From Auanema rhodensis (taxonomy: Eukaryota > Nematoda > Chromadorea > Rhabditida > Rhabditidae), in NCBI GenBank assembly GCA_964057225.1, contig OZ059898.1:3968001-4032000 (forward strand): DNA of 64,000 nucleotides. Reading direction: 5' to 3'. This document shows positions 47,201 to 60,546 of the stretch, one piece after another. The notes beneath the pieces were generated by a model that saw nothing but the letters and a program-made list of their open reading frames with translations, was not told the origin of the DNA and did no database searches. The translations under genes and the position numbers were made by a program. Position 1 is the stretch's first letter. Each line of letters opens with the position of its first letter.

Positions 47201-49683
47201 TTCATCGTAATTCGGAAGATGTACATATATATGTATATATATTATATATTATATATATTATATATGTAGTAGCATATAGATCTTTGTACCGGATATCCTT
47301 GACCATAAAGAGGAAATGTTGTTCAGATTTCTAAATGTATGAAGATGTTAACATAATGTAAACGTGAAGTTTTATAAAGCATAAGAGAAACATTATAAAA
47401 AATAATTTTTTTTCTTTAAAGATTAAATTTTTCATGAATACAAAGACTTGAACAAAACATATTTTGTTTGATCACCAAATACATGTACATGTATGTATAT
47501 GATGATGATGATGATGATGATGATGATGTTCCATAAAATATTGTCATAATTATTTATTATTAATATAATAATAAATGGATAATAGAGTTAAATAAGAAAT
47601 TATTTCTACTATACACTTACAATATAATTTTTATGAAAGTTTTTATATAAAATATGTAAACATATCTACTTTCTAATGAAAATAATAACGGATTTTAAAA
47701 TTTTAAATAAAAATCTAAAAATTAAAGAAATAGAGAGCATGTGAAAAGGAACAATTCCTTGGTTATGTATAACAATTAGTGTAATGACCTGGTTGAAATA
47801 CTATTACTTGTATCCTGAAGCCGTTTCATCCTTCCCAGTACTAATTAGCTTTCACATTCTGATTCCAGAGACTTAATTTTCTTTTTTTTTTGAAGCTGAC
47901 CTTCGGTCCTTGCTTCGGTTATTTCGTTTTTAGCTTGTTTATAACGTTGTGTAGCTACTCAAAGTTTCTGCAACGTTATCTTTATGAATTATTTTTTAAA
48001 ATTTGATGTTCACACAGCTTTTTTTTTCCTAAAACAAGCCATTGTAGTTGTTTACCGAAACTTCCAGAAGATCTATTGCTTTTTATGTTTTCATAGTTAA
48101 TATTCAGTATTTATTTATTTAGTTAATCCTTGTAATTAAAAAAAATCTAATAAAGAATAAAGGAATGAAATGAAATTCTTTTCAATTATTATTTGTTTTC
48201 AAAATATTTTATCGCCTTTTTTCTTTCTTTAAAGTTATGAAAGAAATAAGAAGTAATCGTTCTTGAATATTCAAAAGTTCATTTTATATAAATATGAAAA
48301 ATTCTGATAACTATAACTAGAGTAGGTAAAATAAATACGAATATTATACATAATAATTTTGATTTTGTAATAAAAATCAAATTAATTTTTGATAATAACA
48401 ACCTTTTGAAAATCTTATATATACTTATATATATATGTATATATATTACAATAAGTATAAATATATATACGTATGTATAGTATATAATATATTTTAATAC
48501 ATTGATTTCTTAATCCTGAATACCTAATATTATCCTTTTATTGCTTGTACAAATATTAGATAGCAATAAGAGGAGCAATGAATAGGTTTCGGAAGAACAT
48601 CACTAGCTCTTAGATGCTTTTACAATTTCCTTTACTTTGTCATTTATTTAATTTATTACATCGTTAAAGATTTTTTTGTTTCAATTTTATTTGAAACATA
48701 AATAATTGCAATTAAATATATAGTAGATATATATATATATATATATATACCTATATTTTAGAAAATTTAAGAGATTTCCATTCCTTTATTCTTGATTTAA
48801 GAATTAAAATTGTTTTTTTTTAGATGATCTTTTGATTATAACTTTTATAAAACATAAACCTATAACTATATATATATATATATATGCATATATTAGTTAA
48901 GATATATACAATGTATATATGTACATAAAAGGATATAATATTATCTCTTTTACTGAACAAAAAACATTAATTTAGGATCAAAGCATTGAAAAAAAAAACA
49001 ATTCTTCATTTTTTTCGATACTGAAAAATTTTCGTCTTCGTATATACGTGTATTGACAATTCACATTTATAACTAATTCTATATTTTTATTTAAAATTAA
49101 TGTTTTCACATATACATACAAATAAAACTGCTACAAACTACGAAACAGATAATTTTCCATAATTTTTTTTAGAAAAGAAGAACAATTTCATTTACATATA
49201 CAGATAGATGATGTTTAAAAAGTTAGAAAGAAGATATTTAATCTAATTTTATTTGAGAATATTGAAAATAATAAAATCTAATAAGAAATCAGAACATTGT
49301 TCTTAATAAAATTTTGTTTATAATAAGATGTAACAACTATATCAATTTATGAATATACATATATGTGTATATTGATATATCCAACTTATTTTGATGTATC
49401 TCATTCTGCAAGTTTTCTTTGTTTTCTTTTTAAATAATATTTTCAGTGTCATGAAATAGCAAAAGTAAAATATCACCTTATTGTTGGAATATAATCCTCG
49501 GAAATACAGATATACTTTCTTTATATCCAGAAAAAAGAAACAGATTTGAAAAATATCATAAACTCAATTTTATAGTTTTATTAATAACTATAATAATGGC
49601 TAATAATATGCTAACATCTTCATTTTTTATAGTGCGGAAGCTAAGCGAGGCTTTTTTCAATGCTCAACATGGTGATAAAATAG
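44213..49683 (+). CDS. First coding exons of an unrecognised large gene (44213-44465 and 49633-49683)
   Basis: A 253-nt GC-rich exon and a 51-nt exon separated by a 5.2 kb intron. Both have good GT-AG borders (acceptor CGTTTTAG, donor GTGAGT; acceptor TTTTATAG, donor GTTAGT). In the frame open across both, the first ATG is at 44411 and gives MQDTKISLNLELPPVSTR followed by LRKLSEAFFNAQHGDKI, ending in phase 1. The 5' part of the first exon has no in-frame ATG and would be leader. Another frame of the first exon opens with ATG at 44248 but stops inside the second exon. I cannot name the product. The alternative first exon at 63129-63252 also ends in phase 1, so both can splice to the same downstream exon beyond the window. 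Confidence 0.5.
44466..49632 (+). other. 5.2 kb intron
   Basis: AT-rich with no coding signal. Two GC-richer patches stand out (about 45790-45910 and 46490-46630), along with a (GAT)n tract at 47500-47528 and several (TA)n runs. Confidence 0.45.
47500..47528. repeat. (GAT)n microsatellite
   Basis: About nine GAT units, the only long GAT trinucleotide run seen in the window. Confidence 0.95.
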
Positions 49684-52600
49684 GTTAGTTGTAGTTTATT
49701 ATTTGTTTAATTTTATATTCATATATTTTAATTTAATTTTGTTTTTATTTAAAAACAAAATTAATAATGAAGTTTTATTTTTAATATATTAATCATATTT
49801 TTCTAAAACCTTTTTAAAAAGTAGTAGAGGAGATCATTCATGCATATTTTTGCTTTTTTTTCCAAAACCAACATTCTATAGTCATTCTATGTTTTATATA
49901 TCTCGTTCTTGACTTTTTATTAGAGTTACTTCATTTTGAAATATTGATGAAAATTCCAATTTATTTGTAAAATGAAGTAAATAACATTTTTTAAACATTT
50001 TTATATAACACAAATACGTATAAAACGTACATATATAGTAGAAGCAATGTAATTAGAAAAAAACACAAAAAACGGTTTGTCTTTGCTTCAATCAGTTTGA
50101 TTTGCTTGTTTCTTACTCCGATTTTTATTTTTTTAATTTGATTTTCTCGTTGTTTCATTTTATTTCAAAATGAAGCGAATGTTTTACTATACGTTTTAAC
50201 TTCACTTTTTGACATTTTCAATTTCATTTGTTTTTTTTTCTTTCCGGAAAACAGTAAATTCTTAATTTTGGAACTACTATTCATTTCCTGACATATTTTA
50301 TATTTTCCTTATTTTTTAACTATTTCTAGTTTTTTAAATGTTATATATGTATATAAAATTTTTTAATTCTATCTACCATATATTCAAATAGTTTTTTTTA
50401 AAAGAAAAAAAAACTATAATATACATACATTTTCTGAAACTATTTTATATTTCATTCTTTGCTTTTCCTTTTCCAACTTGTGAGTTATTAAGGTATTTAG
50501 TTATTTTTACACCATTTAAACATTCAACATGTGGCTATGTGTTATTCATTGTTCAACTTATTCATTTATTTCTTGTTTATCGTTTAAGTTATTCTCATAC
50601 TTGTTGTTTCGTCTCTTTAATAGCGTTCTTGATCAACTTTTACCGAACCTGTATATACATAATAGTTTGAAACATTCTCTTTTCTTATTTTACTACTCCA
50701 TTTATCATATTTCTTCTATAACTTTATTCATTTAAGGTAGCATTTCCTTATTATTTTTTCTTCATAAATATTTGTGTTCCCATACATATATGTATATGCA
50801 AGTATGTAGATATAAGCCACCTAATTCATATCTTTATTTTATTTTTTATAAAAAAAGAAACAAATATGAGTACAAAGTGATAAAGAAATTATTTTTATAA
50901 TAACAATCTTAATGCCATATAATAATTTTTGTTTTTTTAATAATATTATATAAGAATTAAAAGTAATTGAATAACATGGCGTTTGCTTACATCTTTAAAA
51001 ATAAATCAAAATTAATATTTATAATGTTTATTTTACTATTTTAAATATAATATTAATATTTGATTTCACTTTTATTATTGCATATATTCATTATTTAATT
51101 TTAATTATCTATTGTATTATATAATTTTTAATTTTTTAACAATTCTCGGACAATCTAATTAATAACTCTGCGCAAACCATTACATGTTTCTACAATTAGA
51201 GTACAGTTTACTATCAAAATTAAATTTATCCGTTTTTTCTATTTAATCTTATTTATTATATCTAATCCTTATTTGTGTTTTCTACATATAAAGTGTGTTG
51301 GTTATGAAAAACCAAACGACAACTCGTCGAAAAGACAAAAACGAAAACAATATTTCAAGTTTGCCTGATATACTATACCTTCCAAACAAAACTGTTTTTT
51401 TCGTTTTCTTTTTGTGAATATACTATATATATATATATATATATGTTTTTATATTATTTGTAGTTATATATATTATATAAATTGTGAAATAGAACATTAT
51501 ATTTAATAAGAATATTTTACAAAATTAACTCAGAATATACAATGTATATGATATATCTTTCATTCATTAATGCCGTTATTATTTCATTTTTTTCTTTTAA
51601 ATGTTAAAAACTTGTTCCAATTCTTTAAAAATATTTTATATTATCTGTATCTATTCATTCTTATACTGTTTAATTGTTTAATTAACTTGTTAAACAATAA
51701 TAATAAGAATTGATTTAACTATTTCAATCACATTTAGAATAAAAACGATTTATTTTTATATCTGAGTTTTCATGGAGTTTTCATCTTTAGTTTTGTTTTG
51801 GACCAAGCTTTTCCAATTATGCTATTTATTATGAGAATGAGCTCAAAACTGAAAAATATTATATCATATGAAGAAGCAAGAAGAGACGCTCTTTCTATAA
51901 TTTTATTTATTTTTACATATTTTCCTCTTAAATTTTTAATATAAGAAAAATTAAAATACTAACACTTGTAATACAGCAAATTTCAAATTAATCGAAATAT
52001 CTTTTCTTCGCTATTTCTTAATATCTGAGCAAAATGTCAAAATATTTTCTCTCAAGCAAGCAAAAAGTTTTTTTTCCTTTTCCGAGGCTCAGATCTTGTT
52101 TTCCATTTCCGGTCTTATCTGGTTCCGGCCAATTGGTAGAAAGCTATAAGAATAATTGTTAGAGTCCTATTCTATTTTATTCATCATTGAAATTAAAAAA
52201 AACTCTTTGTATACCATGATTTGCCTTTTTTCAATATTTTCTTTCAGCATACTATGAGAATATACCTCCCCACACACACCAAAAAAAGGATTTTATGGAT
52301 TTGACAGCTTATATGCTTTATTATATTTTCATTTAAATGTTCTTTAGCTAGTCATCTTCTGAAAATCTATTCTTATTCTTTTTTTTAACCACTACATACA
52401 TTTTTCATTGGCTTCATCTCATATCGAAAATATAATTCACTGCTGAATTTAGTAGCCTGACATACCATTTGTGTCCGCTCTTCTCTTGTTATATCTAGCT
52501 TATACATGGCCTTTTCATTTTCAATCCTTCGTCATGTCTTTCTCTCTATTACTTTCAACATATAGAATTCTTCAACAAATTTCGAGACGAATTATCTATC

Positions 52601-53673
52601 GTTTCTCCAAAAACGTATACTATTTCAATTTTATGAAATGAATAGTTTTTCAAAAATTTCACACTTCTGTTCACAACAAGTTGAGCCGTGAAAATTGTGC
52701 AGATGGCTTAAGAGCAAGTGAGATATTTCTAGAGCCAAGAGAAAGAGGGAAAAAGTAGAAGAAAGCGCATGAACGATAAGATGAAGTCAGTCTGACGCTT
52801 GACTGGACTCAGTATAACTCACGAATGTGTTCCAATTTCATTTTTTCATTCAATTCGGTTTAATAAAAAATTTTAAAACTATTATCATTAATAATACAAT
52901 GCTTGTTTATTATTATTAATGTTATTTTAATTGACGGCATTTGTTTGATTTCTTTGTATTTTTGGTAAAAAAATCGTTATTTTTCCAAATTGATTTGTAT
53001 TTTAAATTAACTATTATTCATTATTCACTTGTCTTTTATTTTTATAAAAATTATATGATATAATTATATATATATATATATAGGTATAAAATTATGTCAT
53101 ATAATTATTTTAATTAGAAATTTTTAATTTAATATAATAAAGAAACAAGATTGCTCAAAAAGCTGCTCACATATTATTCGTGATAAATATATCTTGTTAT
53201 TCTGACACTATAAGATATTATAAAAAATCTAAATAATTTTATATACTAAATATATTTATGCAGTTTAAAAACGATTGAATATTTTGAATTTAAGGCTACT
53301 ACTCTTTTGAGTTCAACGATATTAATCTTTCAAGTACTTTTGGATTTTTCTAAAATTATTATCACTAATATTTGTAATTATATACAATAATACTATTTAG
53401 TATAAAATATTTATTTATTTCTAAATTAAATATTTATGCATATAAATATACATTTTATTATATGAAATATTGAAATTCTTAATTGTTCTTTGGCTCACTA
53501 TTAAGTTTTTACAACATATACAAATCCTATGATATGTAATGAGTTCGATAATGAAAAAATGTTCAAAAAATTAGCTTCATTCATCTAAGAGAATATCTAA
53601 ATGCCAGCTTGGTTGCGTCTTCCTTTACATTTTCTCTTGTTTTTTCGTTTTAGCACTCTATTTCTCATTCTTT

Positions 53674-53676
<3 letters not shown>

Positions 53677-53719
<43 letters not shown>
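53677..53719. repeat. (CT)n microsatellite
   Basis: CT run inside a long intron. Confidence 0.95.
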
Positions 53720-53725
<6 letters not shown>

Positions 53726-54929
53726 TTACTTTTCATGTCTATTCAAGCCTTTTTCTCTCTTTTTCTCCCACTTTCTATTATTTTGTGAACTATCTGCCTA
53801 TTCATTTTTATCTTAAGTTTTTCTCACACAGACTATTATGAGTTCACATAAGTGGCATCTCAGTTTTTTCCCTAATCCCATTCCTATATAGTAATTTTTC
53901 ATAACAGTACAAATGTATATAAATAATTCTAAAATTTCTTTCTATTTCTAATAAGATTTAGTTAAATTTAATTAATATTAATTGAATGTTTGAATTTTAA
54001 GAATAATTTTATGAACTTAAATAACATTATTAGTTTTTAATTTTTGTATAATTATAATTACTCAATCCCTATTACTTCTCGATACCCTATATCGTTGGAA
54101 TTGGATTTTAGTGTTCGAGAAACACGACTTACTAGAAAATGTTCTTATTTTCTTCCACTTGTTAACTAGCTCATGAGAGTGGATGCATAAAGAATTAGCC
54201 TTATAGCTCACAATTGAATGAAAATGGAAGAAAACTGGAGAAAAATATAACTAAAATGAGATAAAAAGGCATAGAAAAGGAGAGTTGTAAAAGATTGTGG
54301 TTTAGTTGCACCTACAACCTCACAAACATATTTTTCTGTCAGTTTCTTCTTATTTTTATTTTTTTTCATCTGAATTCTACAACATATGAACAGTTCTTTA
54401 CCAACCACAACCTTTGTTATTTTCATTTCATCTTCTATTCAAAGATGGAATTATATAAGAAATAAAAAAAAAATAAGAAGGTATTGGTAACATTCATTCT
54501 TTTTTTTTTCTTATCGCATGATCATTTATGTATCTAATACATACATATATGCATGTGTTCAAACCAAATTTTTTTTCTTTCTTCCTCATGTATTCAATAC
54601 AAGCTACACAAAACATTTGGTTATTATTTCTTTATCAATTCATTTCTATTCTTGTATAATAATGATTTTCTTTGGGATTTGGATTAATTGACTTAATAAA
54701 TAAGCATATCTCTTCACTATATCTTATATAATTTTAAAGAAAATATGCATTTTTGTTGACAAATCATTGTAGTTTAGCTTCAAATCTGCAAGACTATTGA
54801 TCTCTTTATTTCAAATTTTTTTCAATCTTTCACTTTGATATAGTATATTTATCATTGTATTTTCGAAATTTAATTTTTACTAATTAAAGATATAATATAT
54901 AATATATATAGCATATACTATACATATAC

Positions 54930-54934
<5 letters not shown>

Positions 54935-54965
<31 letters not shown>
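54935..54965. repeat. (TA)n microsatellite
   Basis: TA run in a long intron, preceded by TACATA units. Confidence 0.95.
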
Positions 54966-54968
<3 letters not shown>

Positions 54969-55799
54969 GAGCTTTTTCATTTATAGTGAATGAAATTTTC
55001 TTTTAAGAATCTTTGTCTTGCATCTTCTACTACACATCTAAATAATATACATACATGTACATTCACTGAAGCTTTCATATTAATTATTGTAAATTCCATT
55101 GCCTTTTGCTTTTTTTTACAAATATTCGTTGAAACTTGTAAATTCACTAATCAGTCATCGTAAAATTTTAATTTAATTCATGTTTTTAAAATTAAAATCA
55201 ACAAAGATACAATAATTTTATTCACATATTTTTTTACAACAAAAAAACAAATATTCGAAATTGATTCTTTAAATATATTTGTGTAACTATTTTAATTATA
55301 TATTATAAAATAATAAAATAACTAATTCAAGAAAAGAAGATAAGACATAGAAATCGGATCAGCCAATTCGCTCATAGAACAAAAACATATTTTTATTTTT
55401 TTTGTAAAAATGAGAAAAATCTTGGCTACCTTTAAATTTCTGCTTTTTTTATTTTTTGTTCTGTTTTGGCTTCGTTCGTTAATTCCTGCTGTTGTACATA
55501 AAGTAACAGTTAAAAAATTGTTGTACTTTAATATTAGTAAGACAACAATATTTTTTCGATTAAAAATAAACAAATATTTATATATTATATAGTATATATG
55601 CATACACATATTTCTTTTTTTTTTCTATTTTAAAATATTCTCAATTTTTATAGACGATTTTCTTATTGCACTTTCGTTTAATAAAAAATGTTTTTTTTAT
55701 TATAAATCAAAAATGAAATAACAAAAATTATTTATTGTTATAATATATATAAAATATAATTATATTTTTAAAAAACCACTAATATTTCAAAAATTAATC

Positions 55800-55868
55800 T
55801 CTTCTTCTTTTCCTTCTTCTTCTTCTTCTTCTTCTTCTTTGTCGTCGTCGTCTTCTTCTTCTTCTTTT
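55800..55868. repeat. (CTT)n/(GTC)n compound repeat
   Basis: CTT repeats interrupted by three GTC units. On the minus strand this would read as poly-Lys with a poly-Thr patch and is not a gene. Confidence 0.9.
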
Positions 55869-57157
55869 GCAATACAACATGATGTAACTCATTATTCAAA
55901 ATTGGAAATACAACTCGCATTTCTGAGAAGCTTATCCTTCTCAGGTTCTTAGTTTCATTTACATCCATTTACACAGCTAAAAGAAATAGCAGAAGAAGAG
56001 TAGGAGTAATGCAGATTCTATCTATATCTAATCCATTTTCTTTTTTCATCCTTTTGATATTTGAATCAATCTTTTTAAAATAATTATATATCTAATTAAT
56101 CAACAATATAAATTTTGCCATATTTTGATATAAATATATATTTATATATTAAAATGAAAAAAATAAGAATTCTCTTTTTTTGTGTTATTTTATGTCGATT
56201 TCTTTAAACATTTTTGAAAATAACAATTATTTTTGGAGGAAAAAAAGAGAGAAAGAGAGAAGGTCTCTCTCACACATATGTTGATGCTTAAAAAACATTT
56301 TCGCTATCTGCACATAGTGAGATGGAAAGAAAAGGAAATATGGATAAAGAAAATTAATTTTTTAGGTTTTTTAATCAAACACAGAAGAAAATGAGAAACA
56401 AGCATGTCATGACATTGTCTTTGTGTTTCTGAAGCACAGAAAAACTCATCTGTTATTCCAGACTTTCTGAAAATAAGCTTCAATTCTGAGTATGCCATGA
56501 ATAAATAAATTATGAATTATCTGAAAACTGACTCTATCTCTGTCTCTTTCTTTCTCGCAGTTCTATCTCTTTCCTTTGACTCTGAGATCTCGACCTTTCT
56601 AATTTATACGAAGCATTTATGATTTCTTTTTTAAATCTATATATTTCTATTTTTATTCTTTTATTCATTTCAATTTTTATGTTTCCTTCTATTTCTATAG
56701 TATTAATCTATATTATCTATATTTTCATCTTTATTTTTCTTTCATATATTTTACTTATATCAATTTTTGTTATTTTTTCATAAATATTTCTATTTTTTCA
56801 ACATTTCATTAAGTCTTAATATTATTATTTTTCCATTTTTTTCAAATCTTATATGGTGTACATAGCAGATATCAACCAATTTTTCTATTTGAAACAATGA
56901 TATATTCTTTTTTATTATCTTTTTAATTAATATATTAATCATATCTAAACAAAGTCATTCATAGTTATCAAAATATTAGATTGAAATATGAAAAGAAGGT
57001 ACAGGAAGCTGTTATGTGTTCAGCTTCAAGATGAGGTTTGTACCTGCTGAAGATGAAAAAGGAACGCGTAGTATGAAAGAAAAAGCAAAAAAAGTAGGAA
57101 AAGAATTTGAGAGAGAATAAGTAAGATATAAGTTATAAGAAGAGAAAAAAGGAATTG

Positions 57158-57161
<4 letters not shown>

Positions 57162-57192
<31 letters not shown>
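57162..57192. repeat. (GA)n microsatellite
   Basis: GA run just before one of the GC-richer patches of the long intron. Confidence 0.95.
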
Positions 57193-57194
<2 letters not shown>

Positions 57195-57671
57195 GGTGGG
57201 AGAAAAATGGAGGGTGAGAGTGCGCTAGAAAGACAGACAGTGAAAATGATGAAAAGGAGAGCATTAGAAGCGAACCAAAGTCAAAGTCAGCTTGATTCTA
57301 GTCAACCTTAAAGCAAGCATAACGTAGGGTTCTTTATACTCTCATTTAACTCCCACACACATGAGAATGATGCTGATGAAGATGAAAAAGCCTGAAAACG
57401 TTGAATAAAGAGATCTCGAGAAAATAGAATGGTCCTATATACTTCATTATTTTAGAAGAATATACGAAAATAATTTTTTTGGATTTTATGACGTGAAATT
57501 CGATGGAATCAATGATGATTGAAGAAGTGAAGGGGAAGAAAGCTCATCAAATACAAAATTTTGAAATAGACATTAAGATGAAATAACATGCGTGAACAAA
57601 TTAATCACGTGTTTCCACGTCAATACATAATTCTTCAAATTAACTAAAATAGAAGAGAGAGGGTTTGAAAC

Positions 57672-57700
57672 AGAGAGAGAGAGAGAGAGTAAGAGAAGAG

Positions 57701-57769
<69 letters not shown>

Positions 57770-57770
57770 T
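57672..57770. repeat. (GA)n microsatellite
   Basis: About 100 bp of GA repeats with a few variants, about 440 bp left of the mariner insertion. Confidence 0.95.
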
Positions 57771-58206
57771 ACAATTGGGTTAGAGAAATAATGGTACAGA
57801 GAAAAATAAAAAGAGAAAAGGAAAACTATGGAAGAGAAGAACTTGAAAGAGCAAAGAAGCAAGAGAAAGAAGGAAGGACATTAGTTGAGCGCCGGATAAT
57901 AGAAAGCCGGAGGACTGACGTTTCCTTCTTCCGCCTGCCAAACAGCTGTATCGTTTCTTTTCGTCTTTCGTTGCCTTATAGATATAACTTCAAAACTTTA
58001 TATTTCCTCATGTTTTCAAACCACACTCACCTCAGTCATTGAGTTTTTTTAATCATAAAAGTTTCGATATATAAAAAAAATAATTGATATATATTTAAAA
58101 TTGATTTTGCTTCCAAAAAAAGAGAAGATTATAGTATAAATGAAAAAATAAACAATTTTCTGATGCTCTATTCAACCATCTAAGATACATCTACATAGAG
58201 AATATA

Positions 58207-58235
58207 TTAGGTACCGGAAAAAGTAATCGACGTTT
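58207..58235 (+). repeat. Mariner left terminal inverted repeat
   Basis: 29 bp, exact inverse of 59467-59495. The identity ends at base 29, where the two ends diverge. Confidence 0.95.
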
Positions 58236-58392
58236 CAAATTCAAATAGTCATTTTTTATATATTTGGCGGGATATAATAAAATTAATTAAAAAAGTATAA
58301 ACAGCATAAATAACTACTATTTATATATAATTATTTTATGCATGTGTAGTGATCATATATTCTGAATAAAATTATTTTTTTGAAGATTGAAA

Positions 58393-59421
58393 ATGGTCTA
58401 CTCGAGTGTTACAATTCGCTCAGTTTTGCTTTATGAATTCAAGAACAATCTTAAAGCTTCTGAAGCTGCTCAAAAAATTAGAAGAGTGTTCGGTGATGAT
58501 GCTGTGAGTGACGGAGTGGCAAGATTCTGGTTCAGAAGATTCAAAACAGGAAATGAAGACCTTGAAGATGAACAACGTCTCGGTCGACCAAGAATTCTTG
58601 ATGATGATAAGTTAAAAGAGAAAATTCACGAAACACCAAGAGCAACTTGTCAGGAACTATGTAGAGATTTGAATTGTGATGAATCTACAGTTAGGAAGCG
58701 TCTACATGAGTTAAACTACATCAAAAAGCTCGACAAATGGATTCCACATACTCTCTCCGAAGACAACAAGTTGACTCGCCTGACTATAGCTGCTTCTCTT
58801 CTCTCTATGAATTCTCAGGACCCTTTCATCGATCGTATTCTCACCTGTGATGAAAAATGGGTTGAATACGATAACTCCAGAAGATCAGCACAATGGCTTC
58901 AACGAGGAGAACCGGCAGGAACCATAGCTAAGAAGGCACTGACATCAAAAAAAATTTTGATTACTGTATGGTGGACTTCACACGGAATTGTTCACGTAGA
59001 TTATTTGCCAAAAGGGAGAACTATCGATAGAACAGCATATTGTGCTCAGATAGACATAGTTCATCAGAAACTCATCAAACTTCGCCCGGCTTTAGTCAAC
59101 AGGAAAGGAGTTCTACTGCTTCAGGACAACGCAAGGCCTCACATTGCAATTGAGACTCGGAACAAGATAGAAAGCGTTGGATGGAGTCTTTTACCACACC
59201 CACCTTACAGCCCAGATCTTTCACCCACTGATTATCACTTGTTTCTTTCACTTTCTAACTTTTTATGTAACAAAACTTTTTCAAATGAAATCGAGCTCAG
59301 AACTGAACTCAACACATTTTTCGCCTCTAAAACCCTAGACTTTTTTTCACGTGGAATGAATAATCTTGTAGAACGTTGGGAAAAAACAATAAATTGTAAT
59401 GGTGATTATTTTGTAGAATAA
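58393..59421 (+). CDS. Mariner transposase (D,D34D)
   Basis: DDE/D transposase of 342 residues, the usual length for mariner. I start at the ATG at 58393; the codon six bases upstream is TTG. The N-terminal half carries two helix-turn-helix regions joined by the GRPR linker motif. The catalytic half has CDEKWVEYDN (first Asp, about residue 153), LLLQDNARPH (second Asp, about 245) and PHPPYSPDLSPTDYHLF (third Asp, about 280, 34 residues after the second). No stop or frameshift is present and all three acidic residues are in place, so the copy may be active. It lies in the same orientation as the presumed host gene, inside a long intron. Confidence 0.97.
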   Translation: MVYSSVTIRSVLLYEFKNNLKASEAAQKIRRVFGDDAVSDGVARFWFRRFKTGNEDLEDEQRLGRPRILDDDKLKEKIHETPRATCQELCRDLNCDESTVRKRLHELNYIKKLDKWIPHTLSEDNKLTRLTIAASLLSMNSQDPFIDRILTCDEKWVEYDNSRRSAQWLQRGEPAGTIAKKALTSKKILITVWWTSHGIVHVDYLPKGRTIDRTAYCAQIDIVHQKLIKLRPALVNRKGVLLLQDNARPHIAIETRNKIESVGWSLLPHPPYSPDLSPTDYHLFLSLSNFLCNKTFSNEIELRTELNTFFASKTLDFFSRGMNNLVERWEKTINCNGDYFVE

Positions 59422-59466
59422 ACTTATTTTTAAAAAAAAATTTTGTAGTTTAATGTGAAGGTTCAA

Positions 59467-59495
59467 AAACGTCGATTACTTTTTCCGGTACCTAA
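59467..59495 (-). repeat. Mariner right terminal inverted repeat
   Basis: 29 bp, exact inverse of 58207-58235, ending GGTACCTAA before the TA duplication and a (TA)n tract. Confidence 0.95.
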
Positions 59496-60186
59496 TATAT
59501 ATGTATATATATATATATATATACATATGTATATCCAATTGTGTATGTTTAAAGCTTTAATCAATTTCAACTCAATCTACTAACTCACTAACCATGTAGT
59601 TTTTCTTTTATTGAATTTTATGTGAAAAAAAAAAGATATTTCAATTTTCTACACTATATCACAAACATATCATATACATTTATGTAAGTAGTGAAATTCT
59701 TCTTTTTTAAGTTTTTTTTGATTTTTCATGAATTATTTCATAGTTCACATAGTGTATTAGAGCCCAATGAACAACATTTTTGATTTTTGGTTAAAAAATA
59801 TCTTTGCATAACGTAAAAAAAATTCAAAAATGAATATATGACTGACTATTTAGTTAAATAGTGTTATACTCATATTTACATATATATTGTCTAATAAGGT
59901 TTTTTCTTCTAAAAGTTTTATTTAAAAAACAGCGAACAGTACAATGATTTTTGCAAAAATTTGAATTTACTGGGTTGTTATGGAGAAATTTTAATTTTCA
60001 AAATTTCAAATAATAAGTGTCAGAAGACAACGAATAAGGAAGTGAAACATACATATATATTTCAATCAAATTGAATTGTTTATCTTATTTTTGAAATGAT
60101 ATCTTCTATATTTCAAAAAATTGGCAAATGTTTAAAAGTCACGCTATTTGGGTCGGAGAGTCCTTTCAAATACGAAATACAAGTAT

Positions 60187-60190
<4 letters not shown>

Positions 60191-60241
<51 letters not shown>

Positions 60242-60256
60242 TGTGTGTGTGTGTGT
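60191..60256. repeat. Compound (TA)n-(TG)n microsatellite
   Basis: TA run passing into a short TG run. Confidence 0.95.
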
Positions 60257-60507
60257 ACGGAAACTTCATTTCTTCTTATTTTTCTGTACAAAAAGTACTT
60301 TGAAAATACATACATACATAGTTGATGAGAAAAAAATACAAATTCGTTGCCTAGTTCATTTTTCCCCCTGAATACATCATTCATTCTAAATGTATTTCAA
60401 TAAAATCAAATTCACTTGGACAATTTTTTTACTAAGCAATAGTTTTCAATGTCAATAAATACCGAATGATGCAATATTTCGTTGTTTTCTAATTTCTAAA
60501 ATATTTT

Positions 60508-60510
<3 letters not shown>

Positions 60511-60544
<34 letters not shown>
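60511..60544. repeat. (CT)n microsatellite
   Basis: Perfect CT run in the long intron. Confidence 0.95.

Positions 60545-60546
<2 letters not shown>

Larger units (their letters stand above)
49684..58206 (+). other. Long intron, part left of the mariner element
   Basis: No exon I can support on either strand. Short open frames here are low-complexity. GC-richer patches at about 52080-52140, 52680-52830, 57220-57330 and 57880-57960 interrupt the AT-rich background, and CT/GA or TA tracts lie at 53677-53719, 54935-54965, 55800-55868, 57162-57192 and 57672-57770. Confidence 0.45.
58207..59495 (+). mobile_element. Complete mariner-family DNA transposon
   Basis: A 1,289-bp element bounded by 29-bp perfect terminal inverted repeats (58207-58235 and 59467-59495) that begin TTAGGTACCGGAAAAAGTAA, flanked by a TA target duplication (58205-58206 and 59496-59497). 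It contains one uninterrupted transposase frame. Identical repeats and an intact frame point to recent insertion. TIRs starting TTAGGT and the transposase motifs resemble the cecropia/Hsmar1 side of the mariner family; exact subfamily is not resolved. Confidence 0.96.

Noticed and set aside
55768..55968. Lys/Thr-rich minus-strand frame
   Set aside because: It is encoded by the CTT/GTC repeat.
57665..58042. Arg/Glu-rich 125-residue frame
   Set aside because: It is translation of a (GA)n microsatellite and shows no exon signals or motifs.
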